A stretch of DNA of 64,000 nt, taken from Clostridia bacterium (GTDB lineage: Bacteria; Bacillota; Clostridia; Oscillospirales; CAG-272). The translations under genes and the position numbers were made by a program. The notes under the pieces are model-generated. The model saw only the letters and a program-made list of their open reading frames with translations. It was not told the DNA's origin and made no database searches. Every line of letters starts with the position of its first letter. The first letter of the stretch is position 1. The DNA is taken from the NCBI GenBank assembly GCA_017461475.1, contig JAFTXX010000044.1, positions 1 through 64,000 on the forward strand, given 5' to 3'. Below are positions 6,691 to 16,800 of this stretch, piece by piece.

Positions 6691-9009
6691 ATGAAGAAAA
6701 TTTTAACCTTAATTTTAACCGTCTGCACGGTAATATCCGTATTTTGCATAGGCACGGCGGCATTTACCGATATCGAGGACGAGGTTACCGAGGAAGCGGT
6801 TGCCACTCTCGAAAGTCTCGGCATTGTTGCGGGAACAAGTGCGACAAAGTACAGCCCAAACCTCATTCTCACCCGCGCGCAGGTGTGCGCTATGATGATA
6901 AGAACCATGGACCTTGACGATTCGGTTGAAAGCTACAAAAATCTCAGCCTTTTCACCGACGTGAAAAGATCATCGTGGTACGCGGGATATGTTAATCTTG
7001 CGTACAGAGAGGGAATCATCGCAGGCTACGGCAACGGCAAGTTCGGCCCCGACGATGAAATGACATACGGTCAGTTTGTCACCATGCTTATACGTCTGCT
7101 CGGTTACACCGACAGCGAGGTAGGCAAGGTGTGGCCCGCCGATTATGTGACCTATGCGTCAAAGCTAGAGCTTAACGAAAACGTTAATCTTACCGCAAAC
7201 GATAAGGTTACCCGCGGCGACGCGGCAATAATCCTTTACAACACCCTTATGACAAAGGCAAAGGGTGCGACAAACGATTATTATTACACCGTTATCGGCG
7301 CGACTTCCTCTGTTACCGCGATAATACTTGACAATAAAGTTTCAAGTACCACTACAGGTGACCTTTACGCCTGTGTGATTGACAATACAAGTGCGTCGAT
7401 GAAGTATTATTACCAGGAAAACGCAGTCCTCGATAAATACGTCGGCGAGCTTGGAACGTTGCTCCTTAACAGCGACAGAGAAGTAGTCGGATTCATTTCC
7501 GACGATAACGATTATACCGATATCATCGTAAGCTCCGCAAAGATTTCCGGCATCACAGACAGTTTCGGCAACACTTACAAAATCGACGGCTCGGTAGGCG
7601 TAATAAGTGACGGCAGTATCTACACTTATAATACCACGGGTTATGTAAAAGTAAACTCTCACTCAAATCTCGCGGCACGTTTTTATTACAATGATGATGG
7701 CAGTATTCTGTATATATATCTCACCACAGGTACAGACCCGTCTACGGCAGAAGTGGCGGTTGCATCTTCGGACGCACCCGCTTTCGACTTTGAGGATGCG
7801 CTCGGTATTACGGACGATACATATTATATTGTAAAAAACGGCACGCTTACCAACGCTGAGTCACTTGCCGTGTACGATGTTGCTTACTATGATAACATGA
7901 CAAACACACTTCGCGTCAGCGACCGCAAAATAACCGGATATATTCAGTCGGCATCCCCCTCGGTAAGCGCGGCAAAAAAAGTGTCCGTTCTCGGTTGTGA
8001 AATAGATGTCCTGCAGTGCGCATGGGATACCTTGCAGGGCTTCAAGCTCGGCGACTACGTAACGCTTCTCCTCACCGACAACGGCGATGTTGCAGCAGCG
8101 TATTCCGCGGATGTTGTTTTTGATGAAATGTACGGCATACTTTCCACCGACGGAAATTCTATCACTCTTTGCTCAAGCGGGCATGTGATAAAGCCCGATG
8201 ACATTTCCGCGACATTTACTCTCAACGGAACTATAGTAAAGGTAGATGCCTCGGATGCTGACAGAGTCACATGCTCAGCCGTAAAAGGCAAGGTCAAGGT
8301 AGCTGATGCTGTCGATGTTGCGGCAAACACAGTCGGCGGCGTGCCGATAGCGCCCGGATGCGCAATTTATGAGTGGAGCGGAAGCGGCTATGTCTACAGC
8401 CTTGACGGTGAGTACGCCGCAAGTTCAACCGACCTTTCCGAGATATATTGGACGGACACGCTTGATTATACCTATGTTTCCTTCTATCACACAAACCGCT
8501 TGGGTCAGATAGATATCCTTGTTCTTTCAAACGTTACCGGTAACTACTACGAATACGGTTATCTCACCGGTTACAAGGAAGAAGAAGGCGTATCCATAAG
8601 CCAGGGCGGCGCGGTATTTGTCAAAGCCATGACCGTAACAAACGATGAATATCCGAATGAAAGTCAGAAGTATGTAAATACCATCTCAAGTGCAAGCGGC
8701 TACGGCGGAATTGCGCTTGCAACCTACAGCAAAAACCATGTCAAGGTTTCTTCCATTGTGCGTCCCACCGCCATCACCCCCGCAGTCACAGATTTTTTCC
8801 TTAATGAGGACGATGAGTGGTATATGACGGCAGAGAGCACCTCAATCCCCGTCAGCGATAACGTAAAAGTTTACGTAGCCACCACAGACAAATGGTACAG
8901 CGGCGAGGGCGGACTGTTGCTCGCACTGTCTTCCGAGCTTAAAATGACCGCCTACTACGACCGCACACTTGAAACGGGTGCGCAGGTGAGAATAATAGTT
9001 GTGGAATGA
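6691..9009 (+). CDS. secreted S-layer-homology (SLH) domain protein
   Basis: 772 residues from the ATG at 6691, chosen over 6676 because GGAG (6678-6681) is spaced correctly for it. Signal peptide: MKKILTLILTVCTVISVFCIGTAA. Three SLH repeats follow in roughly residues 25-190: the first with VATLESLGIVAGTSATKYSP and LTRAQVCAMMIRTM, the second with GYVNLAYREGIIAGYGNGKF, the third ending in TRGDAAIILYNTLM. SLH triplets bind pyruvylated secondary cell-wall polymer. The remaining 580 residues are beta-rich and Tyr/Asp/Thr-rich with no catalytic motif I recognise. It sits 18 bp after the exporter operon, so it could be co-transcribed with it. Confidence 0.85.
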   Translation: MKKILTLILTVCTVISVFCIGTAAFTDIEDEVTEEAVATLESLGIVAGTSATKYSPNLILTRAQVCAMMIRTMDLDDSVESYKNLSLFTDVKRSSWYAGYVNLAYREGIIAGYGNGKFGPDDEMTYGQFVTMLIRLLGYTDSEVGKVWPADYVTYASKLELNENVNLTANDKVTRGDAAIILYNTLMTKAKGATNDYYYTVIGATSSVTAIILDNKVSSTTTGDLYACVIDNTSASMKYYYQENAVLDKYVGELGTLLLNSDREVVGFISDDNDYTDIIVSSAKISGITDSFGNTYKIDGSVGVISDGSIYTYNTTGYVKVNSHSNLAARFYYNDDGSILYIYLTTGTDPSTAEVAVASSDAPAFDFEDALGITDDTYYIVKNGTLTNAESLAVYDVAYYDNMTNTLRVSDRKITGYIQSASPSVSAAKKVSVLGCEIDVLQCAWDTLQGFKLGDYVTLLLTDNGDVAAAYSADVVFDEMYGILSTDGNSITLCSSGHVIKPDDISATFTLNGTIVKVDASDADRVTCSAVKGKVKVADAVDVAANTVGGVPIAPGCAIYEWSGSGYVYSLDGEYAASSTDLSEIYWTDTLDYTYVSFYHTNRLGQIDILVLSNVTGNYYEYGYLTGYKEEEGVSISQGGAVFVKAMTVTNDEYPNESQKYVNTISSASGYGGIALATYSKNHVKVSSIVRPTAITPAVTDFFLNEDDEWYMTAESTSIPVSDNVKVYVATTDKWYSGEGGLLLALSSELKMTAYYDRTLETGAQVRIIVVE

Positions 9010-9040
9010 AGATAATAGATAAAAGATAATAGATAATGAA

Positions 9041-9167
9041 GGTTTTCGCGTCATCGACGCGAAAACCAACCGAAATGTGTCGCTATGCGCCACACATCAT
9101 TTTGCCGTAGGCAAAGCATCATTTGCGCTTTGCGCAAACATCATAGCGGCATAGCTGCTGCATCACT
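9041..9167. repeat. hairpin array C (CATCAT-linked variant)
   Basis: After a long stem-loop GGTTTTCGCGTCATCGACGCGAAAACC (9041-9067, two 12-base arms) come short hairpins TTTGCCGTAGGCAAA, TTGCGCTTTGCGCAA and AGCGGCATAGCTGCT joined by CATCAT or CATCACT linkers. The architecture matches the arrays at 2488 and 21907, but the linker sequence differs and no half-way inversion is seen. It lies between convergent genes. Confidence 0.7.
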
Positions 9168-9170
9168 AAT

Positions 9171-9197
9171 AAAAAAAGAGCCAAAGGCTCTTTTTTT
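9171..9197. terminator. bidirectional terminator between SLH gene and araC
   Basis: AAAAAAAGAGCC-AAA-GGCTCTTTTTTT is a perfect stem flanked by A and T runs, so it can stop transcription from both convergent genes. It overlaps the last codon region of the minus-strand regulator. Confidence 0.85.
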
Positions 9198-10080
9198 ATT
9201 CCGTGTATTCCGACGGCGCTATGCCGTAGTATTTTTTGAAAACTCTTGAGAAGTAGCTTGTGCTTGAAAAGCCGAGGTAGTCGGCGGTCTGGCTTACGTT
9301 CATTGCCGTTGCCGACAACAGATACGCCGCGTGGCGCATGCGCATGTCGAGGATGTAGTCGTTTATCGTTGTGTGCATATGCTTTTTGAAAACGCGCATG
9401 CAGTATTGCTTTGACATATCCATGTTTTTGCAGATATCGTCAAGAGTGATAAGTCCGGTGTAGTTTTCTTTTATGTATACGAGAATTTTGTTTACCTGAG
9501 GGGGAAGTGTGTTTTCGGAGCGGAAACGCTCGCAGAAACTCTGCGAAATGTAGAACATTATCTCCGAAAACTGAATGGCAAGCAGAAGTTGCTGTTTGCT
9601 TTCATAATTCAAACGCGTGCTCATGCACTTTCTTACAAGCGCCTCGACATTCTGTGCCTGCGAGCCAAGCACTATCTTGTGGTCAAACAGGAGCATCGTC
9701 GCGTCGCTTTCAAGTTGCTTTGTGTGACCGTATATAGGTCTGCCGTAGGGAACCTCGTCAAACGGGACTATCTCGTCGGCGCTTTTTTCGCACTCAAACA
9801 GATTGCCGTCAAAGTGGAAGAAAGTGTATTCGCAGGTTTCCTGCGTGGAGGGGGAGTACATTGTGTTTGCGGGGACGAGCGCTATGTCGCCTTTCTTGTA
9901 ACTGTAGTCCTTACCGTTGATTTTAAAGCGGCATGTTCCTCTGTGAAAAAAGACAAGAAGATTGACGGGCATACTGCGCCCGTTGTGGCTCCATCCTATT
10001 TTTTCATTTACTCTGCCGGTCATGCTTACAAACGGCAATTTTGAAAAATCATATGCTAACACGGTGTTTTTCTCCCTCAT
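9196..10080 (-). CDS. AraC-family transcriptional regulator with cupin sensor
   Basis: 294 residues. The N-terminal half (about residues 25-110) reads as a cupin sugar-binding domain (INGKDYSYKKGDIALVPANT, YTFFHFDGN). The C-terminal 100 residues hold two helix-turn-helix motifs, with LDDICKNMDMSKQYCMRVF and the family signature SQTADYLGFSSTSYFSRVFKKYYGIAPSEY. The gene is divergent from the glycosidase operon that starts at 10285 and is probably its regulator. Its own promoter (TTGCAT at 10126-10121, TATAAT at 10104-10099 on the minus strand, 16-bp spacer) overlaps a CATTTTGAAA box, suggesting autoregulation. Confidence 0.92.
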   Translation of the reverse strand: MREKNTVLAYDFSKLPFVSMTGRVNEKIGWSHNGRSMPVNLLVFFHRGTCRFKINGKDYSYKKGDIALVPANTMYSPSTQETCEYTFFHFDGNLFECEKSADEIVPFDEVPYGRPIYGHTKQLESDATMLLFDHKIVLGSQAQNVEALVRKCMSTRLNYESKQQLLLAIQFSEIMFYISQSFCERFRSENTLPPQVNKILVYIKENYTGLITLDDICKNMDMSKQYCMRVFKKHMHTTINDYILDMRMRHAAYLLSATAMNVSQTADYLGFSSTSYFSRVFKKYYGIAPSEYTE

Positions 10081-10098
10081 TTTATTTCTTTTGGTTTT

Positions 10099-10126
10099 AT
10101 TATATATCGTTCATTTTGAAATGCAA
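10099..10126 (-). promoter_or_regulatory. promoter of the araC-type gene
   Basis: On the minus strand TTGCAT (10126-10121) and TATAAT (10104-10099) are 16 bp apart. The box CATTTTGAAA at 10112-10121 lies in the spacer and touches the -35 element, a position suited to repression. Confidence 0.6.
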
Positions 10127-10159
10127 TAGGATTTTTACGTTTGGTTTCACATTTTGAAA
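10112..10159 (+). promoter_or_regulatory. paired AraC-type boxes, CATTTTGAAA x2
   Basis: Direct repeats CATTTTGAAA start at 10112 and 10150, 38 bp apart. The same pair at exactly the same spacing starts at 38774 and 38812 ahead of the ABC transport operon, and the downstream boxes share 14 identical bases (TTTCACATTTTGAA). AraC proteins usually bind direct repeats, so these are candidate operators. Confidence 0.55.
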
Positions 10160-10179
10160 CAATTCAACATCATAGTGTA

Positions 10180-10208
10180 TTGCGGCAAATGCGGAGCGGC
10201 ATTATAAT
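10180..10208 (+). promoter_or_regulatory. promoter of the glycosidase operon
   Basis: TTGCGG (10180-10185) and TATAAT (10203-10208) with a 17-bp spacer. The second CATTTTGAAA box lies about 30 bp upstream of the -35 element, a usual activator position. Confidence 0.55.
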
Positions 10209-10284
10209 GGAGTTGTAAAAACTCAGCAAAAATCTTTCAGCCACCTGAAGATTTTTGACAATTATGACAAAGGATGCGTGTATT

Positions 10285-12255
10285 ATGTTACTTCAGACTA
10301 AGAATTTACAGTTCGCAATTGATGAAAACGGCGAAAATGCAGGTTTCATTATTACCGGCAAAGAGGATGCGGCGGTTCGCACTTCGGATTATTTCCGTAT
10401 CATTCTCGATGACGGTCTCCGCACCGAGATTCCCGTTATGTCTCACAAGCAGACCGGTGTTGCAAAGATGGTAGGCGACAAGCTCGTTATTACATATGAT
10501 AAGCTTGTCAGCGAGTACGGCGATACTTATGATGTAAAGTTTACCGTTACCGTTGAAGTTGAGGACGGCATGTTGAAGTTTACCCCTGCGGTAAAGAACA
10601 ACACAAAGGACGTTCGCATCAACGAGTGCTTCTGCCCCCTTGCAGACTTCAATGAACTCTACGGCGAGAAGAATGAAGACATTATTTACTTCCCCAACGG
10701 TCTCGGCACCAGAGTTGAAAACCCCTGGAAGTTCCTCAAGGACATGACTTCCGTTTGGTATCAGCATGACGAGTATGAAGTTTTCTGGCACTATCATTAC
10801 CCCAGAGCAACCATGGGTTGGTTCGGCGTTGAGTCCCAGAATCACTTCCTCTATGTCGGCAGACATGACCCTAAGGCACGTCACTGCTTTATGACTGCTA
10901 AGCAGCGTATTCATTCCAATCCTCTCAACCTCATGGTTGGTATCGACCACTTCCCGATGGCTCGCCCCGGTGAAGAGCTTGAGCTTCCTCCCACGGTTAT
11001 CGGTATTCTTGACGGCGACTGGAGAGCCGGTGCAGACTTCTACCGCGCATGGGCAGACAAGGCATTCTTCAAGGTAACCAAGAAGCATGACTGGGTCAAG
11101 AACATGACAGGCTGGCAGAGAATCATTATGCGTTCTCAGTACGGCGAGGACTACTACAAGGCATCCGACCTTCCCAAGGTTTATGAGGAAGGCGCAAAGC
11201 GCGGTATTCACACCATCTTCCTCTTCGCATGGTGGAAGGAAGGCATGGACCGCAACTATCCTACATATCAGGAACCCTATCCTGGCGCGTTCAAGGACCT
11301 TGCAGACAACATCAAGAAGGTACAGGACATGGGCGGTCACATCATTCTCGAGTGCAACTGTCACTTCCTCGACCCCAAGAACCCCTACTACAAGGAATTC
11401 GGCGACGAAGTTAAAATTATCGACATCAACGGCAACGAGATCCGTCCTGCATTCGTATATCCCGGTCGCGGCGAATTCCGCGCAACCTACGGTTCGCATC
11501 AGTTCCCCATCTGCTGCTCAGGTACAGAGCGCTGGAGAAACCAGGTTCTCTCTCAGCTTAAGATGATGGGCGACATGGGTGCAGACTGCGTATTTGCAGA
11601 CTGCTTCTGCGGCTGTCCTTATCAGCCTTGCTTCAACGACCGCCACGAGCACGGCGCACGTGTTGACGAGGAGTGGGTAGGCCACCGCAAGTTCTTCCAG
11701 TCCGCTGTTGAATATTGCGACGAGGCTGACAAGGTATTTGCAGGCGAGGTTGTAACCGACGTTGCCGCTGCATACACCCAGTTCATCCACGGTCTTGTAA
11801 ACGTTGACTTCAAGATCAAGAGCAACCAGTTCCCGGCACTCTTCCGCTACACATTCCCTGAAGTTATCACCACCGAACGCGGTATCCGCGACTCCGAGGG
11901 CGCATCTCCCAAGCAGATGAGAGCTGCTCTTACCACAGGTGTACGTCTTGACTGCGAACTTTACGTTTGCCGCCGCGACATCGGCTGCGACGAGGGTTAC
12001 TCTGCAATGGTCAAGGAATACGCCGATTACCTTAACCAGTATTCCGAGTTCTACTTCGACGGTCTCTTCACCGTTATCGACACCACAAAGCTTCCTTATT
12101 ATATTAAGCGCGGTGAGTTCTACAACGCAGACAAGACCAAGGTTCTCCGTGTTCTCTACAATGCTTCCGAAAATGAGGCTGAGGCATGCGGCGTAACTCT
12201 TGCGGCTGATTCTCTCCGCTTTGACGTATTTGACGCAAACGAATACAACAAATAA
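10285..12255 (+). CDS. TIM-barrel glycoside hydrolase-like protein (DUF6259-like)
   Basis: 656 residues from the ATG at 10285, which follows AAAGGA at the right distance; the open frame extends to a TTG at 10255. There is no signal peptide, so it acts in the cytoplasm. The N-terminal 210 residues look like a beta-sandwich. The centre resembles clan-D (melibiase-like) barrels: FLFAWWKEGMDRNYPTY, GGHIILECNCHFLDP and MGADCVFADCFCGCPYQP, where the Asp after FA sits like a catalytic nucleophile, and later FAGEVVTD with a candidate acid/base Glu. I place it near the DUF6259 glycosidase-like group; the substrate is not evident. It is first in an operon with a solute-binding lipoprotein (21-bp gap) and two secreted proteins. 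The codon choice is strongly biased, suggesting high expression. Confidence 0.75.
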   Translation: MLLQTKNLQFAIDENGENAGFIITGKEDAAVRTSDYFRIILDDGLRTEIPVMSHKQTGVAKMVGDKLVITYDKLVSEYGDTYDVKFTVTVEVEDGMLKFTPAVKNNTKDVRINECFCPLADFNELYGEKNEDIIYFPNGLGTRVENPWKFLKDMTSVWYQHDEYEVFWHYHYPRATMGWFGVESQNHFLYVGRHDPKARHCFMTAKQRIHSNPLNLMVGIDHFPMARPGEELELPPTVIGILDGDWRAGADFYRAWADKAFFKVTKKHDWVKNMTGWQRIIMRSQYGEDYYKASDLPKVYEEGAKRGIHTIFLFAWWKEGMDRNYPTYQEPYPGAFKDLADNIKKVQDMGGHIILECNCHFLDPKNPYYKEFGDEVKIIDINGNEIRPAFVYPGRGEFRATYGSHQFPICCSGTERWRNQVLSQLKMMGDMGADCVFADCFCGCPYQPCFNDRHEHGARVDEEWVGHRKFFQSAVEYCDEADKVFAGEVVTDVAAAYTQFIHGLVNVDFKIKSNQFPALFRYTFPEVITTERGIRDSEGASPKQMRAALTTGVRLDCELYVCRRDIGCDEGYSAMVKEYADYLNQYSEFYFDGLFTVIDTTKLPYYIKRGEFYNADKTKVLRVLYNASENEAEACGVTLAADSLRFDVFDANEYNK

Positions 12256-12276
12256 AATAACGAAAGGCAGAAAAAT

Positions 12277-13749
12277 ATGAAAAGATTTTTGGCTTTCCTT
12301 CTTGCGGCTTTAACTCTCATTTCCTTTGCTGCCTGCGGTGAGACGGAAGAAGTTCCGGACGATACATCCGAGACGGATAACAGCATCGCCGTTACAAACG
12401 ACCAGAACACTCCCGACCTTCCCGCCGCCGATACTCTCGGCGACCTTTCCGGCGACTTCCATATTCTTGTCAGCGGTAACTGGACATGGAACGACTTTGC
12501 GGCAGACGAAACCGATACAACGGTTGTTGAAACCGCTATCTACCGCCGCAACCAGTACATCAAGCAGAAGTATGACGCCGATATCACCACCAAGGATATC
12601 GTAAAGTATTCTTCTGCAATGGGCAGCGGCGACGGCTTCAAGGCACTGTACAATGACTATATCGCAGGTCAGAGCACCTATGATGCGGCAATGGTCGGTA
12701 CTTACGACGTTGCTACCCTCGCATACAACGGTCTCCTTTGGGATCTCAACTCCATTCCTTACATCAATCTTTCAAAGGATTACTGGGACCAGAAGGCAAA
12801 CGAAGACCTTTCGATGAACGGCGCTATGTATTACACCACGGGTGATATCTCCGTTGCCGATAACCGTGCTACATATGTAATGTTCTTCAGCAAGAGCATG
12901 GTAGAGGAGTACGGCCTCGACAATCCTTACGACCTTGTAAACGAGAACAAGTGGACTTTTGAAAAGTTTTCTTCCATGGTTAAGGGCGTCGGCGCTGACG
13001 AAAATCAGGACGGTGCGTTTGACGAAAGAGACTCATACGGTCTTATCACTCCCACCGATACTCACCTTGCTATCCTTTCCGCGGCGCAGGAGCGTATCGC
13101 AACCATCAACGACAAAGGCGGCATCGAACTTACATTCTACAGTGAGCGTGTGGATAACCTCTATTCGCGCTATCTCGACCTTATAAAGTCGTCAACCGTA
13201 CTCAACTATCAGAATGTTGACGCCGTTACCGCTGATGACCGTATCAGCATGTTCAATAACAATCAGGTTCTGTTCTATTCCCACACTCTCTTCTACATGG
13301 ATAATCTCCGCGACATCGAAAACGACTTCGGTATCATTCCTTATCCTAAGTTTGATGAGACACAGGAAAGCTACGGTAACCTCGTTTCCGCATGGCACTC
13401 GCAGTTCTTCTGCATCCCGATCACATCGGCGAATATAAAGCGCAGCGGCGTTATCATTGAAGAACTTGCATACAAGGGCAAGGAACTTCTCACCCCCGCA
13501 TACTATGACAAGACCCTCAACGGTCAGTATGTACGCGACTCCGAAAGCTCCGCAATGCTTGATATCATCTTCGACAATCTCGTATACGATGTGGGTATCT
13601 ACTACAACATCGGTACATATAAGGAACAGCTCACTTCGATTTACAGAACCGGTAACTCGCTTGTAAATATTTACGAGACCTACCGTCCTCAGGCTGAAAA
13701 TCAGGTTGCTACCCTTAACCAGTATTTCTCGATGAACACGGCACAGTAA
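12277..13749 (+). CDS. extracellular solute-binding lipoprotein, family 1 (sugar ABC type)
   Basis: 490 residues with a lipoprotein signal peptide ending in the lipobox FAAC (Cys20), followed by an Asp/Glu/Thr-rich linker. The mature part has the features of family 1 sugar-binding proteins: NGLLWDLNSIPYI, the hinge-region pattern ATYVMFFSKSMVEEYGLDNPYDL, then NKWTFEKFSSMVK and DENQDGAFDERDSYGL. No permease genes are in this operon, so it either uses permeases encoded elsewhere or acts as a sugar-binding surface sensor. The spacing to its neighbours (21 bp before, 61 bp after) supports co-transcription. Confidence 0.88.
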   Translation: MKRFLAFLLAALTLISFAACGETEEVPDDTSETDNSIAVTNDQNTPDLPAADTLGDLSGDFHILVSGNWTWNDFAADETDTTVVETAIYRRNQYIKQKYDADITTKDIVKYSSAMGSGDGFKALYNDYIAGQSTYDAAMVGTYDVATLAYNGLLWDLNSIPYINLSKDYWDQKANEDLSMNGAMYYTTGDISVADNRATYVMFFSKSMVEEYGLDNPYDLVNENKWTFEKFSSMVKGVGADENQDGAFDERDSYGLITPTDTHLAILSAAQERIATINDKGGIELTFYSERVDNLYSRYLDLIKSSTVLNYQNVDAVTADDRISMFNNNQVLFYSHTLFYMDNLRDIENDFGIIPYPKFDETQESYGNLVSAWHSQFFCIPITSANIKRSGVIIEELAYKGKELLTPAYYDKTLNGQYVRDSESSAMLDIIFDNLVYDVGIYYNIGTYKEQLTSIYRTGNSLVNIYETYRPQAENQVATLNQYFSMNTAQ

Positions 13750-13755
13750 ACCCAT

Positions 13756-13786
13756 AGAATTAACCTCGCTTTTTGCGAGGTTAATT
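13756..13786 (+). promoter_or_regulatory. intercistronic stem-loop
   Basis: GAATTAACCTCGC-loop-GCGAGGTTAATTC is a perfect 13-bp stem without a following T-run. It is more likely an mRNA stability or processing element, or a weak attenuator between the abundant binding-protein mRNA and the giant downstream genes, than a full terminator. Confidence 0.5.
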
Positions 13787-13810
13787 CGCCTAAAAAGAAA
13801 GGATGGACAC

Positions 13811-16800
13811 ATGAAAAAACGTTTTGGCTTAATGCTCGGACTTGTTCTTGCGTTTGCAATTATGTTTGCAGTTGCCGTCAGCGCGGCAGGCAACACCGTT
13901 GCATACGTTATGGACGGCGGAGAGGGCGACGGTACCGCGCCCGATAAGGCAACAAGCTCGCTTACAACGGCATACAGCTCACTTGACCTTTCAAAAGACT
14001 GCACTGTTGTCATTTGCGGCGCCTATACTCAGTCTGCTACATGGGTATGGAAAGACGGCGACTATGACGGAAGCGTTACATTTACTTCCGTTTACGACGG
14101 CGTAGACTACCGCAAGACCGTGGGTGCAAGCTACAGCTTCAAAGCTGTTCGCTTTGTCTGCTTTGGTGATACAAGATTTGAAAATCTCGACTTTGTCTGC
14201 ACGGGCACAAACATGCTCCTTGTCGGACAGTTTAACCCCGTCACCATAGGCGAGGGCGTTACAATGAGCGGCAGCGGCATGACAGGCGGCTCCATTGCAA
14301 AATCCTTCTGCATTCTCGGCGGTTACCAAAACGGTCAGAGCACTCCTCCTGCCTCTTCCGACGCGGACGCAAACATTACCGTTCTCTCGGGCTCGGCACT
14401 TTACATCGTTCCTTTTTCTCGCAGTGTTGCAAACTCTAACTATACCGGTACTGCAAACATCACTGTAGGCGGCAGCGCCAATGTAAAGACTCTTCATCTT
14501 TCCATGGCAGGTCCCGACGGCGCGGTAGGCGGCGACGTTAAGGTTACCATTGAGGGTAAGGCAAATGTTGATATGGTTTACGGCTGTACCAGCAACACCA
14601 CTGTAAACTCTGTTGAGCTTACATGGAAGTCGGGCACCGTAGGCGAGTTCTACTGGACCTGTCCCAACACCGCAAGCAAACTTCTCACTATTAAAAACGG
14701 TACCACTCTCAACGCAACTCCCACCGCAAAAGCACAGTCCAATTTCTCCACCGTCGCGTCAAACTTTGACAAGATGAACGAAATTGCGGACGATAAGACC
14801 GATGCAAAGGACACGCTCACAAACCAGACCGTTATCTACGTCAAGGACGGCGGAAATGGCAACGGCTCGAGCGCTGACAAGGCGCTTTCCAACCTCGCCG
14901 ACGCGTTTGACGCGCTCGACCTTTCAAAGGATTGCACCGTTGTTATCTGCGGTACATTTACACAGAGCGGCAACTTTGACTACGGCAAGGACTATACGGG
15001 TTCCGTAACATTCACTTCCGTTTACGGCGGCACCGACTACCGCAAGAGCGGCGCAAGTTATCAGTTCTCAAACAACCGCTTTGTCTGCTATGGCGAAACC
15101 AAGTTTGAAAACATGGACTTTGTCTGCACCAAGTCAAACATTCTCGTTATCGGCCAGCATAACCCCGTCACCGTAGGTGAGGGTGTTACAATGAGCGGCG
15201 ACGGCATGACGGGCAATTCCGTTGCAAAATCCTTCTGCATCCTCGGCGGATACCAGCACAGAGTTGGTGACTATCCGTACACCGATGACAGCGATACCAA
15301 TATCACCGTTCTTTCGGGTTCCAAACTCTACATCATCCCCTATTCCCGCGAAATGCTCGGCGATTATATGGGCACTGCCAACGTTACCGTCGGCGGAACT
15401 GCAAATGTAAGCGTGCTTCACGGCTCCGCTGCATATCCCGACACCGTTTCGGTAGGCGATGTAAAAATCACCGTAAAAGATAACGCCGTAGTAAATAATT
15501 TCTACGGCTGCACTCAGATAACAAACGTTAACTCCTGCGAGTTCAACTGGCTCGGCGGCACCATAGGCAAGTTCGAGTGGAACTGCTCGGCTACTCCCGA
15601 TGCCGATATCAATATCGCAAACAAGACCGTGCTTAAAGCGGCTGACGCTGTAAAGTTACAGACAAATTACGCTGAAGTTGCGGCAAACTTTAACATCGTT
15701 ACCACCACCGCTGACACCACCGATTATGTAACCCCCGCGGCTCCCGTAATTGAGACCAACTACGGCGCGGCACGCGGACTCTACACCCTCGGTCTCGCTC
15801 AAGGTTACGATACCACAGGTACAAACTTCGGGCTTAGCGACGACCTCACCCGTATTCAGACGGTCGTTCAGGTCATCCGTTTCCTCGGTGTTGAAGACGA
15901 GGTAAAGGCAGGCACATATACACATCCTTTCACCGACGTTCCCGCATGGGCAAACAACTACGTCGGCTACGCATACGCAAACAACATCACCTCGGGCAGA
16001 AGCGCAACCAAGTTTGACCCCGACGGAGTTGTTGACGAAATGCAGTTCCTCACCTTTATGCTCCGCGCTATAGGCTACAGCGACAAAGACGGAGACTTCG
16101 TATGGAATAACCCCTACGCGCTTGCAAACAAGGTTCGCATGTCCAAGGCTGACGGAAATGGCAGCATATTCACTCGCGGCGACGCGTTCCGCACTTCGTG
16201 GGACACCCTCTTTGCAACCGCTAAGGATGGCGACAGAGTATATGCAAACCTTGAAGAAGCAGGAGTGTTCACCGCTTCCGAGCTCACAAAGGCTGTAACC
16301 GAGGCACAGACCGCCAAGGTCGCCCCCGACAAGAGCGGCATTGCCGACCTCGACGAGAGCGGCTATCATGTAATCTCTGTTGAAGAGTACAAAGACAAGA
16401 CCTTCGCAGGTCTTATGGCACAGTTCACCGGTTTCCTTTCGGGTTATGAGTTCGCACAGGCGTCCGACGGAACAGCACGTCTTGCAATGGCAGACAGCTG
16501 GTTTGAACTCTGCAACGGTCCTTACGCCGAGTACAATTCAAGAAATGTACATGAGGACAAACACAAGTATAACGAATCCGCAGGCATCTGGGAAGTCTGG
16601 AACGACGACGACTTCAGCATCGACGTTCTTAACCAGTACATTCTCCGCGATATGTACAAGGAATACGGTACTTTCGCGTCCAAGAAGATTAAAGACGGCT
16701 GGATAACCTACAACGTATACGACATGGGCGGCGGTCACCGCTCCTACGGCGCATACGGTCTCTTCTCAAAGTATAACTATCTGCCCCAGTATGTAGGCGC

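Noticed and set aside
10306..11499. 397-residue frame on the minus strand
   Set aside because: It lies fully inside the glycosidase-like gene, whose plus-strand reading has clear motifs and a ribosome site. The antisense frame is a codon-bias artefact.
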